From assembly GCA_009760855.2 (NCBI GenBank), contig WPIO01000053.1:1138501-1202500 (forward strand): DNA of 64,000 nucleotides. The letters run 5' to 3'. Position 1 is the stretch's first letter; each line of letters begins with the position of its first letter. Both the position numbers and the translations under genes were made by a program. The notes beneath the pieces are model-generated. The model was given only the letters and a program-made list of their open reading frames with translations, was not told where the DNA came from and made no database searches. This document shows positions 11,448 to 23,000 of this stretch, in pieces. Source of the DNA: Cristatella mucedo (taxonomy: Eukaryota; Bryozoa; Phylactolaemata; Cristatellidae).

Positions 11448-11982
11448 TATATGTAATGTAATGTATATACGTCTATAACTCCACAAAGACTATGTGCATT
11501 TTACGCAGGAGAGTTTTGTATAGCGCACTCACAGTCTAAGTGGCTTTCGGTACGCATTCGGTAGCCAACAGACTTCGTCTCACGCACAAAGAGAAAGTGG
11601 GAAGCGTAGCAGAGGCAGGAGAGCAGTTGAGGTAGTGAGTAGCATGGAAGTAGCATCTCAGGACCGCTGAAAAGGATGAGCCATAGTCGGCAGCAAGAGA
11701 GTATGTGTCGTTTCGTAAGAATTGTGGAAGCGAGTTCCACAGTCTAGGACCTACAGAGCTAAAGCTTCTGTCACCAACGGTCTTTAAGCAGAAGAATGGG
11801 ACAGCTAATGTATTGTCCACTCAGGACCTGAGGGCGCGAGCAGGCTGAAACTGATGCAGCAGTTCAGCTGGGTACGAAGGAGCCAAGCCGCGGTGGGCCT
11901 TGTGGGTCAGAGTAAGAACCTTGCTCTGTATCCGTTGCTCAACCGGCATCCATCTTAGCTCTTTTAGCAAAGGAGACACGTG
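11447..11982 (-). mobile_element. LINE-B 3' part
   Basis: Antisense tail gtaatgtaatg, 3' UTR and ORF end (LRWMPVEQRIQSKVLTLTHKA, LAPSYPAELLHQFQP, LKTVGDRSFSSVGPRLWNSLP). Cut at 11982, where a SINE-1 head starts. Confidence 0.92.
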
Positions 11983-12120
11983 AAGAGCAACCGCCTTACC
12001 TAATGTGCCATCACGGCTCATGCCATTTGTGATCCTACATTGCAAGCTGCTGTGATAGCTGTTGAGACTCTTCTGCGTCTATAGAGATGAGGCTGGTAAA
12101 TCAGCTAGTATTTCTTTTAA
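11983..12120. mobile_element. SINE-1 chimera: antisense head joined to sense tail
   Basis: 11983-12022 is the tRNA-like head in minus orientation (gcaaccgccttacctaatgt). 12025-12120 is the body and tail in plus orientation (gtgatcctacattgcaagct ... aatcagctagtattt). The result is a head-inverted copy. Confidence 0.7.
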
Positions 12121-12484
12121 AGGAGAGAGCTGAGGACGTTCGAATGCTCGGAGAAGGTGAAGGCATGAGAGCATTGATCTTACTCTCTACAATCGAGGGT
12201 CCTGCGGTTGAACTAGCTTCACTCTGCATGTAAATATACAATTGACCAATGACATCCATTTGACTAAGAAAGTAGCATGTATCCGAACCACTTCTGGCTT
12301 AGCAGCACGATGCTTGAAGTTGATGTTTTTACATGTGCAATTGTACCAAATAATTTAGCCAATGCGGTCTTATTTGTTCATATAGCAATGTTGGATCTGC
12401 TATGGGTGCAGTGCTCGTACCAGGCTGTTAATGATCGCCAGAGTATGTTTTGGTTTACTTTATATAAACACGTGTTAAGTTACT

Positions 12485-12650
12485 TTTTTAGCTTAGAGTT
12501 TGGGATTTTGGGTTTAGTATTTAACGGGTGTATGTTTTGAGGTTTATGGCTTATTGTTTACTGGCTAGATTTTGTAATTTCTTGGGTTTGATATTTTGGG
12601 CTAAGAGTTTAGGACTTTGGGTTAAGGGTTTAGTAGTTAGGTGTCAGGGA
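12485..12650 (+). repeat. Degenerate G/T-rich telomere-like array
   Basis: Repeated gggtttag, gggttaagggtttag and tttaggactttggg motifs without strict periodicity. It resembles eroded TTAGGG/TTTAGGG-like DNA or simple drift. Confidence 0.4.
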
Positions 12651-12879
12651 GAAATTCTCAATGGAAAAGATAACTAAAAAGTGTTTATCTAACGTAAATA
12701 TAAACATGCTCTGGCACTCATGTTGAACAGCCCACTCTGACTATGAGCACTGTGCCCATAGCGGATCTGACATTACTGTATGAACAAATGACGCCGTATT
12801 AGCTGAATAATTCAATATCTTAGCACCTCAGCGAGTGTGCAGCAGTACGGGGTGCGAGTCGAAATGTTTGAACGGCGTG

Positions 12880-13058
12880 GTGAGCCATGATGGCACACTA
12901 GATAAGGCGGTAGCTTTCACGACCTCGGTCCCGAAGTCGTAGGTTCGTATCCTGCAGTGGACGATTCTTTATTGCCACTGTAAGTGGTGGCAATAGCTGT
13001 AAAGGCTCTTTTGTCGCTATAAAAAAGAGGCTGTTAAATCAGCTTGTATTTTTTATAT
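12880..13058 (+). mobile_element. SINE-1
   Basis: tgagccatgatggcacacta head, a damaged B box (ggttcgtatcc), body, gtcgctataaaaaa and a T-rich tail. Confidence 0.9.
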
Positions 13059-14249
13059 AATTTTTTTTAACGGATTTTGAAGGGACGTGCCGGTTCATGA
13101 GTGCCATTACAGCTACTGGAGAGATCCGACCTGCTGCCAGGTCGTTCGCCCACTTGACCGGACACTAGGCTGCTCATTTCTGATTCGCTCTGCATTCGTT
13201 ACGAAATGTGTCCTATAATATCCGTAGTGCACAGCAACGAATCTCTCGTACTTCCGGCATTCCCCCCCCCCCCCGAACTGCATCTGGCGAAATTGGGTAG
13301 GGCATTTGTCCCCAACCACCTCCCGAAATCCCACAAACTCTGCCACACTAGCCTCACTAACCTGTGAAATGGGCAGGCTCTTCCGGCTAACCGTTGAAAC
13401 CGGTGGCTGCAATATGATAACCTAGTTCCAATGAACCAGTTTCAATGACCTAGCTCCAATGACCTAGTTCCAATGACCTAGTTCTATGAGTGAAGCATTA
13501 CTACCCTGCCGGCTTTCGATTATCAAGAAAGCGGTATTGAATAGTTTCATCAATAGAACTTACTTGTTTAAGTATTAAAGGTTCAGCATTTAGTTCGCTT
13601 TTCTTGGGTGCTGCCATTTGAATTTTGGTTAAGCAGTAAAGTGAGTCTGAGACCTGAAAGTTGACTGCTTGCTGCTGCTGCTATTGGTCATTGTATCTAT
13701 GCTTAATGAGCGTATGGCATATATCTCCAAAGCGTCCTGGTGCCTTGTATTTTCAGAAGCTTAGGCGTCAGATGAAGTTCATGATCTGAGCTGCATTTTC
13801 TCTTGCCCAGCAAGCGATCTCCGAGTTGCTGCCGTCTGCATCTGCCTTTGTCGGACGTGCTGTGTAGGAACAGCTGGACTGTGGGGGGCCTTACCACCAG
13901 TTGTGTCATTTCTCCTACCCTTAAAATCATACAAGGAGCTCGCGTATTGCATGTGCCATCTGAACAGCGGGCGAGTTACCGAGGAGAGAGCCCGCGGCTC
14001 CTCCAAGGAACGATCAGCCTATGGTTCGTGTACTCCCACACTCCCTGTACTCGTCATCAGCCTACGATCCGAGTAATCGCCATCAGGACCGGCCTAACCC
14101 GTGGTCAGCAGTTGGTTATTCGTCGGTCGGTACCTCACAACTGGTTGGGGGTATGCTTTTTTTTGTCGTACCCAATTGAAAACGCCTCCTGGAATTTTGC
14201 TGGTGCTGCTTGTCTGAAGGAGGATTAGGTTTTTTCTTGTATACACAAG
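13059..14249. other. Upstream flank of receptor gene
   Basis: Apart from a poly-C run near 13262 and the 14-bp repeat, this is unique-looking sequence. A minus-strand frame of about 99 codons (13412-13113) has no recognisable motif. Distal promoter elements could lie here. Confidence 0.4.
13427..13490 (+). repeat. 14-bp tandem repeat (caatgacctagttc)
   Basis: About 4.5 copies, the last three nearly identical. Confidence 0.85.
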
Positions 14250-14447
14250 CTGGTGTGAAATCTCTGACCACTGCAGTGATGTGGGAGTCGGGCCCCACCG
14301 AGGCCCGAGAGGTTCCCGGGCAGGAAAAGAGGAACAGCAGGCTGAGGCTGGAGCCGCAGTGAGGGGGGCTACCGTAGCGAGTTACCAACGCTTTTTCATA
14401 GAGTTGATTGTGTTAGCGTTGTAGATGCTAATGCAAAGTCTGCAATT
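14250..14447 (+). promoter_or_regulatory. Probable 5' UTR / promoter-proximal region of the receptor gene
   Basis: Repeat-free sequence, GC-rich for the neighbourhood, lies directly upstream of the predicted start codon. It holds two upstream ATGs in another frame (14425 and 14431), in a weak context. No TATA box was recognised. The transcription start cannot be placed from sequence. Confidence 0.35.
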
Positions 14448-14543
14448 ATGGCCAATTCTTCAAGTGTATCCGAAGGTGACGTTGACAGCAGCGGCTCTGC
14501 AGCTGCCAGTCACCGATCTTTGGCTTGCAATTCAGACGACGAG
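14448..14543 (+). CDS. NR1J-like receptor, exon 1 (start codon, residues 1-32)
   Basis: The ATG at 14448 has a good context (A at -3, G at +4). It opens 32 codons rich in Ser, Asp and Ala, ending at a strong donor, GAG|GTAAGA. The phase is 0, matching the phase-0 acceptor at 21673. The next exon has no in-frame ATG and has a stop just upstream of its acceptor (21623-21625), so an upstream coding exon is required and this is the best candidate. Acidic, Ser-rich composition continues smoothly across the junction. No transcript evidence is available. Confidence 0.62.
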
Positions 14544-17500
14544 GTAAGAGCAGATGCTGCAGCAGCAGCACGTTACGACCTTGTCACGTCGGCATATGTG
14601 AAGCGCCTGAATAGAGATTAAGTTCTCTTAGGGTGCTATATAAATGAATTATTATTATTATTATTCATAGCTACACTTGCCTTCCGTGCAGGAGGTTTAG
14701 GGGGCTCGCATTTCACGACCTTCGTAGTGGGCTCGAGTTCTGCAGGAAACAATCCTAAATTCGATGTGTGGCTGAATTATGAGCAGTATTTATGAGTTTA
14801 CACGCACGTAATCAAATGTGTGGGCGTACTCCGGAATTGGCGATTTTCCGATGGGTTTTGGGAAAACTTGTGCTATTGTGGGCAGTCAATTGCGCAAACG
14901 AAAATGTAGATCAACTTCCGAAACTGAAACCAAAGTGAACCTACATCTTGTGACCTCCATAAAGTAAGGACGATTTGACAGTTTTACAAATAACTGTTCT
15001 TTAGCTTTTTCAAGTTAGCAAATTGAAGCAACTCTTGTCGTCCGTTTTATTGTTTGACTTTTGAAAGCTGGGGGATAGCAGCTAATGCTCTTCAACCGAT
15101 TTATAAATGAGGCGGAATGAATAGGATTACTTCTATTCCAGGCAGTATGTCAAGAAAGTACTTCCAAATTTGACATAACAATCGAATATTTGTCTATGGT
15201 ACCTTTCGCAAGACAAAATGTTAGAAATCGAATCAAATATTGAGACGACTTCCAAGTAAAAGAGTAAAATGATTATGCAAACTTTATCTAGCCCAGATAT
15301 AAACCAGAAGCAACATTTCAGCAAGTAATAAACTTACCTATCTGTGCATCACATGCAACATGTGTCCCAACGTGTGGAATCTTGGTAGATAGAAGTACGG
15401 GTATAAAGTTTGTTCATGTGCATGCTTGTGATTTTTATACAGCTTCATTTACAGTGTAACTGTATGCCCTGTAAATTATATAATTAGGCCAATACTTCGT
15501 TGACTCGGGTGAAACTTTAAATGGGAGTTCAACTCTGCCTGTATCACATTGGGATAGTTTATTCCTTATTTCGGTTCGATAGGTTTTCCTATGCATGTCA
15601 TCAGACGTCTGGGAGCTTTATTTTTTGCAATCATGGACATGTATGCCATAACTTATCAAACCGAATACAAAAATATTGACATTCCTTCTTAATGTTCCAT
15701 GTAGGTAGAGATATTTTGGGTAGCTCTGCTTGTGGAAAACCAAAACTAGAACTTGCTGCTGCTAGTGGACTTTTAGCCTGAATAGCATGTCTGTGCAAGT
15801 ACCAGGTTTTGAGGCTGATATTGTTCTTCCATTACCGAAATCCGTGCCCCTAGTTTCACTTTCATGTTCAATACCTAGCGATATGTCAGAGTCTGCAATT
15901 TTCTATTTCTCAGCACCCGTTGGCAAACATACTGAAGAGAGCTTTTGTCATCCCCAAATTTGTTGTGGCTGAATATCCAAGATAAGATGTAGACTTGCTT
16001 TGTAGCCTTGCTTGTAATGTACTAGGCACTGAACATTCAACATAATAATAAAAATAACAATAATAATGACACATTTGATATAGCTTCCTCAGATAACTCA
16101 ATCTCTTTCTAGGCACTTTACAGTTGCTGCAAAGGAAGCACGATCGAATGGTTAGTGGTAGCATGCTCAATAAGCCACAAGAATAACATGGTTAAGTGTG
16201 ATATTCACAGGGACAGCAAGCAATTTGAGGCCTGCAGGTCTCCAAATGATTTGAGGTTTGTAGGACGCATAGGTAAACTATGAGATTCCGAAAAGCAAAT
16301 GGTAAGATGCTTAGCCTGGTGTGAGAGTATATCCGATATGAAAGCAAACATAAGGAACGATCTGGTTAGAAATGGCAGATGCTGTGAGAGATCGTGGCCA
16401 GAGCTAATGCTGTAATTCCATTTTGGCAGCCAGCCTTTAGATCAGCCACCTTGACTGCAATCAGAACTGTGTGCATGCAGTCGAAGTAGTAGTGCAAGGC
16501 AGATTTCGTATGTTCAGTTTACAAATGGCATGTTAGATATATGAAGAAGGCCAAGCATACAGACAGACGATAAGACTGCTCTTTAGTTCGCTTCTCATTC
16601 AATCTACAGTGTGTGCCCACATCCTCCTCTAAAATAACCTGTGAATCGCGAAACCTCAAGACCCTTGACATCGATGCTGTCCGTGCGAGAATATCTGCTT
16701 CACCTCTGCTGCTCAATCCTCGTTCCGATCTGTCATCATTGGTAGATAGCTTCAACACGACACTAGCTGACACACTAGACGAGTTTGCCCCTCTGACAAA
16801 GCGCACTGTGCGCCCTCGCCCAGACGGCCTATGGTTTACCACAGACATTAAACTAGCCAAGTCTACTAAACGAAAGCTTGAAAAAGCATACAAAAGATCC
16901 GGACTAACTGTCCATCGACAGGCATATGAAGACTACTGTAGGTCGTACCAATCGATCCTAGCAAAGGCCAAGTCTAGCTTTTATAAAAACATTGTTGAAT
17001 CACAGATGCACAATCCAAAAATGCTGATGTCGACAATAAACCATCTCCTCAACCGTTCCCAGATTAGCTCCTTACCTGATGATCCTAATGATGATCTAGC
17101 CGATCGCTTCTCTCGATTCTTTGTGCAGAAGATAGACAAGATCAGGGAATCCATCCCTGCGATGACAACCTCCCCACTAGAATGCTGTTCCTCGGTTCCT
17201 GGCTGCACCTCAATGTCTGCATTTAAGCAGGTCACTAGTGATCTAGTCCTAAAGTTCGTATCTCAATCAAAGAAGACAACAAGTCCTCTGGACCCTATTC
17301 CCACTGCCCTGCTCCTACGTTGCATTGATCTACTGCTGCCATGCATAACTAACATAATTAATATGTCATTAGCCTCAGGTTATGTCCCAGCACCTTTCAA
17401 AAAAGCTGTAGTCAGGCCACTTCTCAAGAAAGCTACACTTGACCAAGAGAACTTGAGCAACTACCGCCCAGTTTCCCTTCTACCATTCCAATCAAAGACA

Positions 17501-19956
17501 CTAGAACGGGTCGTGGCGGACCAGCTGAACTCGTATATCGAAACCTCACACCTTGCTAGTAAGTTCCAGTCCGGCTTTAGAGCTAATCACTCCACAGAGT
17601 CAGCATTGCTTCGGGTATACAACGACCTACTTAGGAATGCAGACATGGGTAGAGTGTCTCTGCTTGTTTTGCTTGATCTTTCGGAAGCTTTTGATACCAT
17701 CGATCACAAAGTTCTTCTAGAGCGCCTCTCATCTCGCCTGGGCATCACTGGCACTGCTCTGCAGTGGTTCAGGTCCTATCTCAGTGGGAGACTCCAGAGT
17801 ATTGACGTGAATGGACAAAGATCATCTGAAGTACCTCTGAAATATGGAGTACCTCAGGGCTCAGTGCTAGGTCCGGTTCTGTTCACGGTTTATACTCTGC
17901 CTCTTGCTGATGTGATTGCCAAGCACAATCTAGGCTTTCACTTCTATGCGATGACACTCAGTTGTACCTTTGCTTTGATCCCTCCCAGCCTTCGAGCAGC
18001 TCAAAATCTCTAAACTCACTTGCTGCATGCATTGATGACATCCGCACATGGATGGCAGCAAATTTTCTAAAACTAAACGATGATAAAACTAACTTACTAG
18101 TTATGGGCAAACCCAGTGTGATCCAGAGATTGGAGAGGCATAACTCTCAAAATTGGCTCTGCCAGCATATCTCCAGTTGAATCAGCTCGAAATCTAGGTG
18201 TCATATTCCAAAGCAACCTCTCGTTAGACGACCATATCAGCTCCACAGTCAAATCAGCCTATTTTCAACTTCATAACATTGCTAAAATTCGGGCTTGTTT
18301 AGATAAGGATACCACGTCCAAGTTGGTCCGTGCATTCGTGACATCCCGTCTCGACTTCTGCAACTCACTGCTTACTGGCCTACCAGCATGTGCGATCAGG
18401 CGATTGCAGCTGTTGCAAAACTCGGCAGCTAGACTTGTCTGCCGTGAGCGTCGCAGTTGCCACATTACTCCACTTCTCGCCGACCTGCACTGGTTACCAG
18501 TCAAGCAACCGATTGACTTCAAGGTTTTGTCACTCACTTTTAGGTCCCTTCATTCTATGGCTCCAGCCTATCTGTCAGATATACTATCCCATCAGGCCAA
18601 GCATTGTACCACCCGCTTTTCGGAATCCAACAGTCTAGAAATACCTCGTACAAACCTCAAATCCTTTGGAGACCGTGCATTCAGTTCATATGCTCCCAAA
18701 GCGTGGAACTCCCTCCCGACCTGCGTCAGAACATCCCCTGACCTGACCACATTTAAAAGGAACCTAAAAACACACCTATTTAGGACAGCATTTAGTGGGT
18801 CCCTGTGATTCGTCCTTGATGTGCTTATGCATGCTGACACTGTGCATGCTGCCACTAACCACATTTGCATGCTGACTCTGTGCATGTCACCCCTAACCAT
18901 ATTATTCATTTCGTTTGTTTTTCAAGTATGATTTTACTTACTATTTAATTGCATTTCACTTTACAGCAAATGTAAAGCACCTAGAGAGAGATTAAGTTCT
19001 CTGAGGGCGCTTTATCAAGTGAATTATTATTATTATTACCGACGAACTGTGAAAGAACCGAAATTTATCAGTCATTATTGGATAGTGCACAATATCTGAA
19101 ACATTGACTGGTTTTGAGTGTGCACATCGGAAGTCAAATTATGAGCATGGCTTCCGGTAAGTGAAGACTGGCATCAGCTCAAAATGTAGCCAGCCGTCAG
19201 CACGGTATGTAACCGTGCCACAGCTGGGCTGTGCTAGATTCGTATGGCTCTCACGATGCCCAGACGATCGCTTTCTTACTCGGTCGGTTTTGAATACAGG
19301 TTACTCATCACGTTAAGGGCTAATCGATCACATTTCTTGATTCATACTCGTGTATAGATAACGGATAGATAATGTATAAACGGATAAGATAATGTATAGA
19401 TACTCGGTCATAGATAACGGATTTACTTTGGCATTTGTTTGAGAAGTAAGGTCTCTATTCCTAGTCACTTCACTGAGCAGCCTCTGTAATGTACGTTTTT
19501 CAAAAATTTGAAGTAAATCGTCAATTCCAAGGACCATCTTCAGTAGTGGGCACACATAGCAGCAAACTACCTGCGTGAGGGAGGTACGGACGTTGTAGCA
19601 CCAATAAGAAAGGTTGTGTTGTGTCGTCGTTCCTGCTTGTTGTTGAACAGTCAACCTCAAGTCACCTGATGCTTCCGACCTACCCACTGACCAAAATGAA
19701 AACCTGTGAGACATGCTACTGCAACACTGCAACCCCGGTAGGCCTACAACAATAAAATACTTAATACCTACAACAATACCATCCTGAATGCCCTTGCTTG
19801 TTGGCCAATGATTAATACCATTGATAATCATCAAGAGTAATAAGAAATATAGCTGCCTCAAACAAAGACCTACCGTGCAAAAGTAGCAAATCTAGCACGA
19901 GTAGCTCCATTTTTACAACCGTTGCACTGCAGCAGCAGCAGTGGGTGTGTGTGCAT

Positions 19957-20009
<53 letters not shown>

Positions 20010-23000
20010 CGTGTGTGCAGCCCTGATTAGATAATAATAATTAATAATAATAATTCACTTGATAAAGCGCCCTCAGAGAACTTAATCTCTCTCTAGGCGC
20101 TTTACATTTGCTGTAAAGTGAAATGCAATTGAATAGTAAGTAAAATCATTCTTAAAAAACAAACGAAATGAATAATATGGTTAGGGATGACATGCACAGG
20201 GTCAGCATGCAAATGTGGTTAGTGGCAGCATGCACAGTGTCAGCACGCATAAGCACATCAAGGACGAATCACAGGGGCCCACTAAATGCTGTCCTAAATA
20301 GGTGTGTTTTTTTAAGTTCCTTTTAAATGTGGTCAGGTCAGGGGATGTTCTGACGCAGGTCGGGAGGGAGTTCCAGGCTTTGGGAGCATATGAACTAAAT
20401 GCACGGTCTCCAAAGGATTTGAGGTTTGTATGAGGTATTTCTAGACTGTTGGATTCCGAAAAGCAGGTGGTACGATGCTTGGCCTGGTGGGGTAGTATAT
20501 CTGACAGATAGGCTGGAGCCATAGAATGAAGGGACCTAAAAGTGAGCGACATAGATGAGATTAAATGGCCGATGGTGCTTCCTTCATTAGGTATGAACGG
20601 TAAAATAATAATAATAATAATAATGCACTTGATAAAGCACCCTCAGAGAACTCAATCTCTCTCTAGTCGCTCAACATTTGCTGCAAAGGGAAATACAATT
20701 GAATGGTGAGTAAAATCATGCTTGACAAACAAACAAGATGAATAACATGGTTAGGGGTGACATGCACAGGGTCAGCATGCAAATGTGGTTAGTGGCAGCA
20801 TGCACAGTGTCACCACGCATAAGCACATGAAAGACGAATCACAGGGACCCACTAAATGCTGTCCTAAATAGGTGTGTTTTTAAGTTCTTTTTAAATGTGG
20901 GCAAGTCAGGGGATGTTCGGATGCAAGTCGGGAGGGAGTTCCAGGCTATGGGAACATACGAACTAAATGCACGGTCTCCAAAAGATTTAAGGTTTGTACG
21001 AGGTATTGGTAAACAGTTAGATTCCGAAAAGCAGGTGGTACGATGCTTGGCCTGGTGGGGGAGTAGATCTGAGAGATAGGCTGGAGCCAAAGAATGAAGA
21101 GACCTAAAAGTGAGCAACAAAACCTTGAAGTCGATCTGTTGCTTGACTGGTAGCCAGTGCAGGTCGGCGAGAAGTGGAGTGATATGGCAACGGCGAAGCT
21201 CACGACAGACAATCCTGTATATGAAGCTGGCTTTGAGTGCTACCTGCACCACTCAGACGGTGCCTCCTGCTGCTGCACGGGCTCGGCACGCCCCTCCCAC
21301 CCCACCCCGCCTGCTCTACGCTAGCAGCACTGCCGCTGGCTGGCTGCGCACAGAAGCCATGCCAGAGGCGGCATGCTGCTGGTTTCAATCAAGTGTTGAG
21401 GTGCTGGTCGTGTGTTCGAATTCTGTTGCTGGGAATTCTGTATTGTTAAGTGGGCAAAAGCGGCTATGGCTCGTCTGTCACTACAAAAGTGGGGCTGCTG
21501 CATCAACTGCTCTTCGCTTTACTTTATCTAATTGGCTCGGGCGAACTTAAGGCTGCGAGCTGTTGCAGCTGCCGCTGCGTGGCGAACTGTGGCTCCCTCT
21601 GGCGTCTGCCTTGAGCAAACAGTGAGTGCCGGGTGGCCTGCCGCGTGAAACGCCTCGAGCTCGCTCTGCACAGGGTGCCGACACGAATGGGGACCGTGAC
21701 GCCGATGCCGAGCCCAGCTACGAGCATTGCAAGGCCTCGAAGACCGACAATGCAGTCACTTCCATCGGCACCGACAAGAGTGTCGCCAATGCCACCGCAC
21801 CGGTCAGCCTGACAGCAGTCGGCGGTGGTTCTGGCAGCGGCGGCGGAGGCAGCGGCGGCAGCAAGGAGCCCCTCCGACGCCGCCAGAAGCCTGCTAATAA
21901 GGATGATCTCGTGTGTCGAGTGTGCGGCGACAAAGCCAACGGCTACAACTTTGGCGCGGTCACGTGCGAGTCCTGCAAGGCCTTCTTTCGTCGAAACGCG
22001 ATGAAGAATTGGGTTCGTGCGCCACTGACCGGCAGAGCGCAGGCAGGCGCCTTGTTCCCTTGCCTCATTCCAGTGGTCACTCGGATACCGGTCTCCCGTG
22101 CGCGTGCTTGCACCCTTGCATCAGCAGGGAGACTCCCCCCCTCCCCCACCCTCTTGGCTTTCCTGCCATTTATCCATGCCGATCTGCTTGATAGTGCTGC
22201 TTCTTGGTAAGTTTCGTGGGGCACGGTGTGACCTGCTTTAGTGATTGATTTCGTTTGTGTGCTAAACCGACTGGTTTTGGCAAGATTGACAGGTATTACC
22301 TACAGGGCCCTTGGCCTTGGTCCACTCGAGTCTGGGGCACGGTCCACTCGACACGCCTCTCAGCAGCCCTTTCTGTGATTGGCTGCCTCGTGCAAAGTCT
22401 AGCTCTAGCACTGTCCGTCAATGCTGGCTATGATCTGTCTGGCGATGAGTAAATTCTACCGTGCGATCAGCTCTGGTCAGCGATTGCTCGATGGTTTTGC
22501 TTCTAGGACGTTAAGTGCAACTTCGAGGGTTCGTGCAAGATCGACCCATTCACGAGGAAGTTCTGCACAGCCTGTCGCCTGCAGAAGTGCTTCGCCATCA
22601 ACATGAAGAAGGAGTGGATCCTGGGTAGGAGATCGCTTCTCCGGCCCCCATCCTGCCTATCTACCCTGCCCAACTCTCACGTAGACCCCTTCCCGTGAAT
22701 GAGTAGGAGATCGCCCTGCCACTGTCCCACCTGCACAGACCCCCGTGCCGGCACCTACCCCCCCTCGACACCAGCTGCTGTCGGACTCCCCAAGAAACCG
22801 CTACGGTGGCAGGTGGCCGCAGCTGCTGACAGCTGCAGCCTCAGCCTGCAGTGGCGATGGGCTGCAGTAGGTAAGAGAGGCTGCTGCCAAACGTGACGTT
22901 ACTCTCTTTTCCGTGTATGACAGCCTTCCCCTCAAAGTTAAAGGTTATGTGAATAGGGGAAGAATTTGGTCAAACAATCGAATTCTTTGTTCATGGGGCC

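Noticed and set aside
16519-16893. Minus-strand frame of 124 codons
   Set aside because: Shadow of the LINE-A reverse-transcriptase frame on the opposite strand.
21626-21673. In-frame extension of receptor exon 2 starting at a GTG
   Set aside because: GTG is not a normal animal start codon, a stop lies immediately upstream, and an acceptor at 21673 with a phase-matched upstream ATG exon explains the frame better.
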